From Lepidodermella squamata (Eukaryota; Gastrotricha), in NCBI GenBank assembly GCA_047495785.1, contig JBLDXI010000034.1:62001-126000 (forward strand): a DNA stretch of 64,000 bases, in the 5' to 3' direction. This document shows, one piece after another, positions 58,001-64,000 of the stretch. The notes under the pieces were generated by a model. It searched no databases, had not been told where the DNA came from, and saw only the letters and a list, made by a program, of their open reading frames with translations. How positions within the stretch are numbered: position 1 is the stretch's first letter; each line of letters begins with the position of its first letter. Position numbers and translations under genes: made by a program.

Positions 58001-59228
58001 TGCTGCTTTTTCTGGTAAGCCTCGATCAAAATGATGTATCATCAAAAATTTTTATTTTATTTTCAACAGGCTATTAATATGCAGGTTGATTCTTCATTAA
58101 ATGGAATGCGAAGATGATTAGAGTCATATTTAATGACAAACACGCTTTTTGAGAAACCTGTATGTTGCGAAGTTGAAGAGCAATAAAATATGAGGGCACA
58201 TACCGATTAGAACGCCGCGTTGTGGTTTGATTTTGGATACCGGTTGAAGGTCAGACCTCAGACTTGAATTCAGATTAAGGGCCTGTCAAAAACTCATGTG
58301 TAAAATAAAAAATCATGCTTCCTTCTGCATTGTTCCTTTACAATTTTACAATAAGCCATAAGGCGATCTTGGATCCTGGAGCTGCCAGGGATTGAAAATA
58401 ATTTTGCTGTGTTTGTTTGGGTGTGCCTAACTACCAAACTACCAAACCCGTAATAATATTAGTGCGAGTGACTTTCAAACTTAGCGCTCGAAATTAGCCA
58501 GTCCTGAATCACCAGGGCGGGTTGGACTTTCCTTTTGCGGAATTGCTTAGGCAAGTTCGGCAAGTTCGAACAAAAAGTAAACGCCGCCCATCTGCGTATA
58601 CCGAGGACGTCGTAACGGTGGTAAGTTTCGAGTAAATTCCATCAATTGAACATTTGCTGCTCATTAACCATGTGGCGCTTCAAACCCAATTTTCCCTTGA
58701 TAGTAAAGTGGTTAGTAGCGCCGCCTGTCACGTAGAAGACTAGGGCGTTGTGACTAGGGCGTAGAAGACATACGCCAAAAAACTATCGCTCGCGCTAGCT
58801 CGCAGAGGTCTTACTTTGCCTTAATTTACTTGATAGTTAGGTTTCCTGAGAATCGCGCGCGTCAGCGCGCTTTTTTGAGAGGATTGGCGCAATTTTAAGT
58901 TCGAAACCGCTAAGAAATGACAGCTGAGCTGAATCTATACGGCGTTTAGTCACCGGCGAGCGAAGCGAGCTTAAGTTGGCGATATTTTTGTGAATTATCG
59001 ACCTGGAAGAGGCTAACAACCAATAACGACTCATTATTCTCTATTCTCGCGCACTCCCGCACATCCTCATTCTAACAGTTTTAGAAGGCCTTTGGTCAAA
59101 CAAAACATTTAAACTGTAAACAAACTCGGCAAGCTCAACTTGGTAACCACTGACGAAACTAAAAATGTGAGAAAGAGGGTTGTAGGCGAACGAAGCGAGC
59201 CAAAAAAATTGGGTTTTAAGCACCTAAA
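55091..59228. other. No gene seen; hairpins and short repeats
   Basis: Contains a 10-bp-stem hairpin (55441-55479, TTCCCGGCCG), the 48-bp hairpin at 56744-56791, and CGAGCGAAGCGAG motifs near 58956 and 59187. Frames such as 56116-56388 (minus) include a Gly/Ala-rich hydrophobic stretch but no supporting context. Terminal exons of the LamG-like gene may lie near 55260-55350. Confidence 0.4.
56744..56791. repeat. Near-perfect 48-bp hairpin
   Basis: GAGATCAGATTAACC plus an imperfect inner stem pairs with GGTTAATCTGATCTC. No coding frame uses it. It could be the remains of a short palindromic transposon end. Confidence 0.65.
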
Positions 59229-60098
59229 TCACTTAAGTCGCATAATCATAATGCCACCTTGTCTCCGGCGGTAAAAGGGGTTAGCATCAGCGGAGTATTG
59301 CATCAGCCTGTTTCGGCGAAACATTTTTGTTATTGCTTCAACTTCATATTTTTCTTCGAAGCGGCGCCTGAGTAAGAGCATTTTGTTTTCGTTATCGGTT
59401 ACGAGGGCTACAGGGAGAGCACCGTTAGCCACAAGTTGCTCGTGGCTTGAAATCGATTTCTCCAGACAAACATCTGCAGTTTGGCCACGCTCGTCGACCG
59501 AATGACTTCCCGTGTAAGCAGCCTGCCTACCAGGACCTGCGTAACCTGTCGACACGATCGTCTTTCTTAGCCCCGTCCAACCATCGATCTGGTGCGTACC
59601 TCGAGCGCCACATAGCTCGCGATTTTGCTTTGCCCATTCCACGTCATATAAACGCGAAATTACACCTGGCATTGTTTGTTCTGAGGGCGAGCTGTAGGTG
59701 TTCCCTAGAAAAGAAAAATTAGTACGCTGTGTGTCGATAATTCAGTTACAGAAAAATACAAATGACAAATACAAAATACAAATGAAGAGAAAAATAATAA
59801 ATGTAAAAATACCTGAAATCATTTTGCAAAAATCGGTGAAATACGGATTTGAAGCGAATGGAGTTGGAATTCCCGCTGATGTAAACGCTTTTTCGTTAGC
59901 GAGCGCGTTATCACACTGCTTCACGCCAGATTCCTCTCTCCTGGGCTGACGTAAAGGAGTTGGAGATCGAATTGGCGTACCAGGGCGTTTAAGATTCTGG
60001 CATCGAATAAGAGGTGGCGATACCAGCGGAGAGTTGCTTTCGCTAGGTGGCTGAATTTGTTGCGGTTTTCGGCATTTGCTGGATACGTGAGCATCCAT
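59229..60098 (-). pseudogene. Truncated hAT-type transposase
   Basis: Two exons (60098-59813 and 59704-59229) join in phase 1. The first gives ANEKAFTSAGIPTPFASNPYFTDF, the second TYSSPSEQTMPGVISRLY, GTHQIDGWTGLRKT and LPVALVTDNENKM. The I/P-F...NP.F, Y..PS...L, DGWT and VTDN landmarks are those of the hAT core (DUF659-like). After VTDN the protein departs from the family (FRRNRLMQYSADANPFYRRRQGG) and stops, so the second half of the catalytic domain and the C-terminal dimerisation region are missing. Upstream minus frames (60377-60240) have VSECNVCYAIGS, a possible remnant of a BED-like finger. It may be a relic or a domesticated N-terminal fragment. Confidence 0.7.
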
Positions 60099-60158
60099 AC
60101 GATCTTTTCGGTTTTGGATAATTGCGTATGTAACGCGCTACACGAGTGCTCGAAAACT

Positions 60159-60234
60159 GTCGTACCCGGGGATTGAACCCGGGCTGCCTTTCTGAGAAGG
60201 CACGGCTCTAACCTTTGAGCCACCATGGCCGGCA
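60159..60234 (-). repeat. tRNA-derived segment upstream of the hAT relic
   Basis: Minus strand has a box A (TGGCTCAAAGGTTAGAGCC, forming a D-arm), an anticodon-arm-like stem TGCCT/AGGCA with an 8-nt loop and a perfect T-arm (CCGGGTTCAATCCCCGG). The 3' bases GTACGAC do not pair with the 5' end, so it is not an intact tRNA gene. It is more likely a SINE head or tRNA pseudogene. Confidence 0.6.
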
Positions 60235-60377
60235 CACACTCCGTGTTCGCTTACGCGGTTGTAAGGGGACCAGGAGGAGAGATGGGAGGTGGACTCGCTC
60301 CCTATAGCGTAGCATACGTTGCATTCGCTGACGGTTGGCTTGGCTTTGGCAGTGCTCGAGTTCAAAGCTTCCGACAA

Positions 60378-62216
60378 GTTGAGTTTCTCGTTTGCGGTAG
60401 ACGGAAGATTTTTGTCCTGCGCGAAAATTGTCTCTGATCAAGGCTCCTGGACGGCCTAGAGCAGACATCAGCAGATTACTTCTTTAATAACTTCTAAAAA
60501 GAAACAGGTTTTGAATCATAAAAAATGTAAAAACTATTCTATATTAGTAAGTTTAGCCGACAGATTTTCTGAATAAGTTCAATTGGAAAATAGAAATATT
60601 GTGCATTAAAGTTGTTAGGGACGTTCGAATCAGCTTACTGCGCTACGAATTTTGATTTAAAGCATGAGAGAACACGTTCGCAAAGTGTTAAGCTGATTAC
60701 CGACATGGTTCAAATAGAGTTTAATAACATTCTCTCACTACAATTTTTATTTAAATAAGAAATTGGGTAGGCTCTGCCGCCCTCTAACTCAAAAACAAAC
60801 AACAATCCACGATGACTATCAAAACTAATGCTACAACTGATAACAGATACCTGACTGCATCTGGTGTCAACACTTTGAGCTAGGACGACACATTTTCTGG
60901 TTTTGTTGACCAATAACAGGCACGTTTGAGGAGGTATAAACCGGTATAAACTGGTAAGAGTTTAAACCGAATACACTGGCAGGCGCAGCTTCTGACAGTA
61001 AGCGCGGGTTCACAAAATAGAGCCACACAGCTTTGATCCATCGAACCTTATTTAAGGGGAAAACTGTTTTCCATCTTTTGTCACCTACAGTGAAAATCAA
61101 AAGTTACGCACGGCCAGGAATTGGTTGGGTTGAAGCTTAAAATATCTCACACGCGCCCGAACTATGTTTAGCTCCAAACTTGGGTTGAACTAAGCTGAAA
61201 ATAAAAAGTTTAAGTCGGACAGACCAAGAAGTTTTAAAAGTTTCAAAAATATGAATATTCATAGGGCGCTAAGAGGTTAATATACCGAAGCCCTCAAAGT
61301 TGATAATTATGGCAGAAAAATTCCGGAAAAATTGTTTTTGATTTGATGTAACAATTTTCTAAGTGCTCAAATTTTTCTGAAATTTTTGGCACTTAACTAA
61401 GAATGTCCTAGTTTCACAGCAACTCATGAATTTATTCATATTATTAAAACTATTAAAACTATCTTTCTTTGGAGCTCGTGTAAAAGGCGTCATTTTGGTC
61501 CGTTTTGCAGGAGAAAAACAGCCTCAATTTGCACGTAAGAAAAACTTCAACGAGCGTCGCCTCAACTTCACCGCGCGGATCTTTTGATTGTCACTGTAGT
61601 ATTCAGAATTTTGAGTTCTGAATAGGTTAACGGGAATGTGAAAATGAATTCGCTATTTATTCGAATAAACAGTTTCGAAAGCACGTGTAATATTCGCGCT
61701 CAACTCGGCTGCGCCTCTTCCTGCTCGCTCGTTTACCCCTTGTCTTTGTTTACTCGAGAGTTATCTCGATTGAATAAAAACTGGATGCTCTTACCGGCCG
61801 CTTGAAATCAGAAAATAGAACTTGCTTCCCGACCGCTCGCCTCTAACATGGAGATTTCAAGTGGTGAGTGCGCTTTCAACGGCAGATTAGTTTTAAATTG
61901 GGTTATTTTTAGTGTATCCTTGCTCAGAACTCGGAAGGGGACCCTTACGTTTTTCAGAAAATTTCGAACGTCAGGGGGGTTTGTTTACCCCCCTTACCCC
62001 CCGTACTCAGACCACTGCCGCTAGGATTGATTTTATTTTTGAGTTATGATTCAAGTATGGCAATGTATCTTGAAGGGTCTCAGAATAAATAGAAACATCA
62101 GATACTGAGCTTCAAGCTCGGGAAAATCAGATAGAGCGATCAAAATAAGAAGGTTCATTGACGTTTTTTGTATTCCAGTTTGAATCGTTAGGCTGATTTG
62201 TAAAGTTTCATCAATT
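60378..62216. other. No gene seen
   Basis: AT-rich with short unsupported frames. Downstream flank of the minus-strand lectin-like gene. Confidence 0.4.
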
Positions 62217-62741
62217 TCAAATACGTTCGCATATGCCAGCAGACAAGCTTCCGCAAGATCCTTGCACAAGTGTACCCGAATAAAGTGCTGTGCCTGCGTA
62301 ATAATTAAAATGAACAATTAAAATCGCTTGAAATCCGATTCGCCTTACATTGCCCAGAGTTACCGCCGGCATCTATTGAGTAATCGAACGCTGAGTTGTT
62401 GAAAGGCTGCCCCGTTATCCATGAAAAAGCGCTGCGGTTGCTGCGCTTAGCCCCGATAAAGGCATCGACACCAAGCTGGTCGACTATCGCTTTAGCTGCG
62501 TCGAATGAGGCTTGGTCCTTGAGAAGGGCGAGTGTCTTATTGCGATCTTGGCAAAATTGGGCCATTTGATCTCTATCGCCAGTTGTATTTGAGATCTCCA
62601 TGTCTGCCAATGTCTGAAGAAAATTTTCTTATACGATTGTCGTGAGAAGTCGTGAGCAAAAACTTACAGCGCCACTGCAAAGTCCATACTTCGCGGAATC
62701 ACATGGCGCATCAATGTAACTGCCATTGGTTAAAACTATAC
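62217..62741 (-). CDS. C-type lectin-like domain exons, intact
   Basis: Three exons in phase: linker 62741-62668 (IVLTNGSYIDAPCDSAKYGLCSGA), core 62613-62349 and last 62293-62217. The core has MAQFCQDRNKTLALLKDQ, DAFIGAKRSNRSAFSWITGQP and GNSGQ; the last exon completes the domain with C, ALYSGTLVQGSCGSLSAGICERI and stop. Four Cys at the spacing of a C-type lectin-like fold are present, plus N-glycosylation sites (NKT, NTT, NNS). Calcium-coordinating EPN/QPD and WND motifs are absent, so classic sugar binding is not predicted. The first exon with a signal peptide is not found; the unit may continue upstream into the exons at 63579-64000. Confidence 0.75.
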
Positions 62742-63578
62742 CTGGAATGAACGAAAATACAGCTTAATCATTAAAAATACACGGCGAACCCCAATTTGAA
62801 CAATAGACTGATTGTAATTTGATTCGATTCGATTCAAACAGTATATTCGCTGTGAAATTACTGATTGAGGTAAGCACATCCTCATTCGGAAAGTGGCACA
62901 CCTGCGCGCTGCGCGCATTGGCGCATTTCAAAAAGTCGGATTCGCACGCATGCGCATTAGCGCACACAGGGCCATTGAGCTAACTCCGTCTGGCCAACCA
63001 TTCGATGGCCCTTTCATAGGTTAAGGAGCACGATTGTGTCATTTTGAGCTATTTTCAGCTGTTAAAGAGAGCAAATAACAAACATGTTTCCTAGCTGTAG
63101 GCAGTCTTTTTCAACAAACGCTTCTCTTTATTAATTACCAGGACCCCATATCCAATCGACGGATTTAATTTTAGCTTATAAACCGTGATACCCGTGACGT
63201 TTCGACAAATAAGAGTGCATCAGACATAGGCGGGCCTCCAAATGTTCTCAGGGCAACGCTTCTTTTGGATTGATTGATTTTATTTACCCTTTGGACAAAA
63301 ATAGGAAACGTCGCCAAAAAATTGTCCTAATCTCCTTACAATGCACGCTGCGATAATGGTGATTTGATGCAAATTTATAAAAAATCTATAGAATATTTCA
63401 GGGCTCAATACCGCCCTCCTTAGTTTCGTGCCGCCCACAATATTAATAAAGGTAAAATCGGACTTGTAAATTCGAAACGATGTGCGGGCTCTCAACGCAT
63501 GCGCAAATCTTTGTCACTTCACTTTTTTCGAGCGAGAACACGCGCGCAGCCCTGAAGTTTTAAAAAATTCCGACTTAC
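62742..63578. other. No exon seen between lectin-like pieces
   Basis: No core exon or last exon (ICERI-type) could be found here, although one would be expected to complete the domain starting at 64000. Confidence 0.4.
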
Positions 63579-64000
63579 CGCTCGCGCAAAGTCCATGTTT
63601 ACCCTCTGGTGGCGCAATTCATGTTGGGGTCAACTAATGGTAAAAGGATATTAATACTTTCCCTTCCCTCAAAAAATCACGCATAGATAGGAAATCATCG
63701 ATCTTACATTCGCCGTAACCGTATGGGCTATTGTTTTGCCATAGTGGCGTGTCGATCGGGATGATGCTGTGATCGTCATCCCACGTGAAATCAGCAACCA
63801 GCCCGATAAAGCCTAAAACCGTAACATTTGACGCGGCAGCCAACTCATCTGCCGTGAAAATAGTGGCCAAGCGGCCACCATCCTGCTTACAAGCTTCTAA
63901 TTGAGCACGGAATAAGCCTTGGCGGAGCGAGGATTTGAAATACGATTTGACAGGTTTGGTTGGGGCGAGGTCCTTTAAGCAGGCCGCGTAGTTATCAGCA
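63579..64000 (-). pseudogene. C-type lectin-like exons leaving the right edge, frame break
   Basis: 63708-64000 encodes the first part of a C-type lectin-like domain (ADNYAACLKDLAPTKPVKSYF, LEACKQDGGRLATIFTADEL, LGFIGLVADFTWDDD, PLWQNNSPYGYGE) and ends in a T|GTAAGA donor at the position and phase used in the two other copies. The next exon, 63633-63579, resembles the linker exon (NMNCATRG then KHGLCASG versus IDAPCDSAKYGLCSGA), but the two halves are in different frames. Its length, 55 nt, is 1 mod 3, where the intact copies (71 and 74 nt) are 2 mod 3, consistent with one lost base near the GGG at about 63603. The gene continues beyond the window. Confidence 0.6.

Noticed and set aside
60159-60234. 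Functional tRNA gene
   Set aside because: D-arm and T-arm are good but acceptor strands do not pair and the anticodon loop is 8 nt.

Overview
The window is animal nuclear DNA: AT-rich, with short introns ending mostly in TTTTCAG/TTNCAG-type acceptors, secreted multi-domain proteins and a heavy load of transposon remnants. The protein families (astacin-EGF-CUB, C-type lectin-like, two Cys-rich secreted families built from small same-phase exons) and the intron style suggest a transposon-rich nematode. That is inference; no rRNA, mitochondrial or trans-splicing marker is present to prove it. Most genes below are exon chains assembled by hand from splice signals, phase and homology between copies, so boundaries are predictions.

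Layout. 1-9 kb: an open frame leaving the left edge, a small palindromic MITE, a membrane-glycoprotein-like exon, and a DDE-type transposase split by one frameshift (4.1-6.0 kb). 8.4-12.8 kb (-): a 13-exon gene for a secreted astacin-like protein with EGF, CUB, kringle-like and Cys-rich parts. Every zinc-ligand position is substituted, and a 417-bp inverted-repeat element with an 8-bp target duplication sits inside its CUB-kringle exon. 14.3-15.4 kb (-): a C-type lectin-like gene with one extra base in its core exon. 16-29 kb: mainly repeats, including a Ty3/Gypsy-like element whose pol gene has lost its centre and now carries a CACTA-like element. 30.0-34.8 kb: four paralogous genes for small secreted Cys-rich proteins in alternating orientation. 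37.5-43.7 kb: a 2.4-kb long-armed inverted repeat, then a 1.65-kb tandem duplication. 44.2-52.2 kb: a chimeric pseudogene and a second Cys-rich module family, broken up by a Tigger-like element, a foldback element and LINE fragments. 53.9-55.1 kb: a laminin-G/concanavalin-like gene. 59.2-60.1 kb: a truncated hAT transposase. 62.2-64.0 kb (-): one complete C-type lectin-like domain and exons of another leaving the right edge.

The host genes encode secreted or extracellular proteins (inactive protease-like, lectin-like, Cys-rich, laminin-G-like), a mixture typical of fast-evolving secreted repertoires; nothing in the sequence shows they act in one pathway. Several single-base frame breaks lie in otherwise intact exons, two of them at or beside short homopolymers, so either recent pseudogenisation or assembly indels must be considered.
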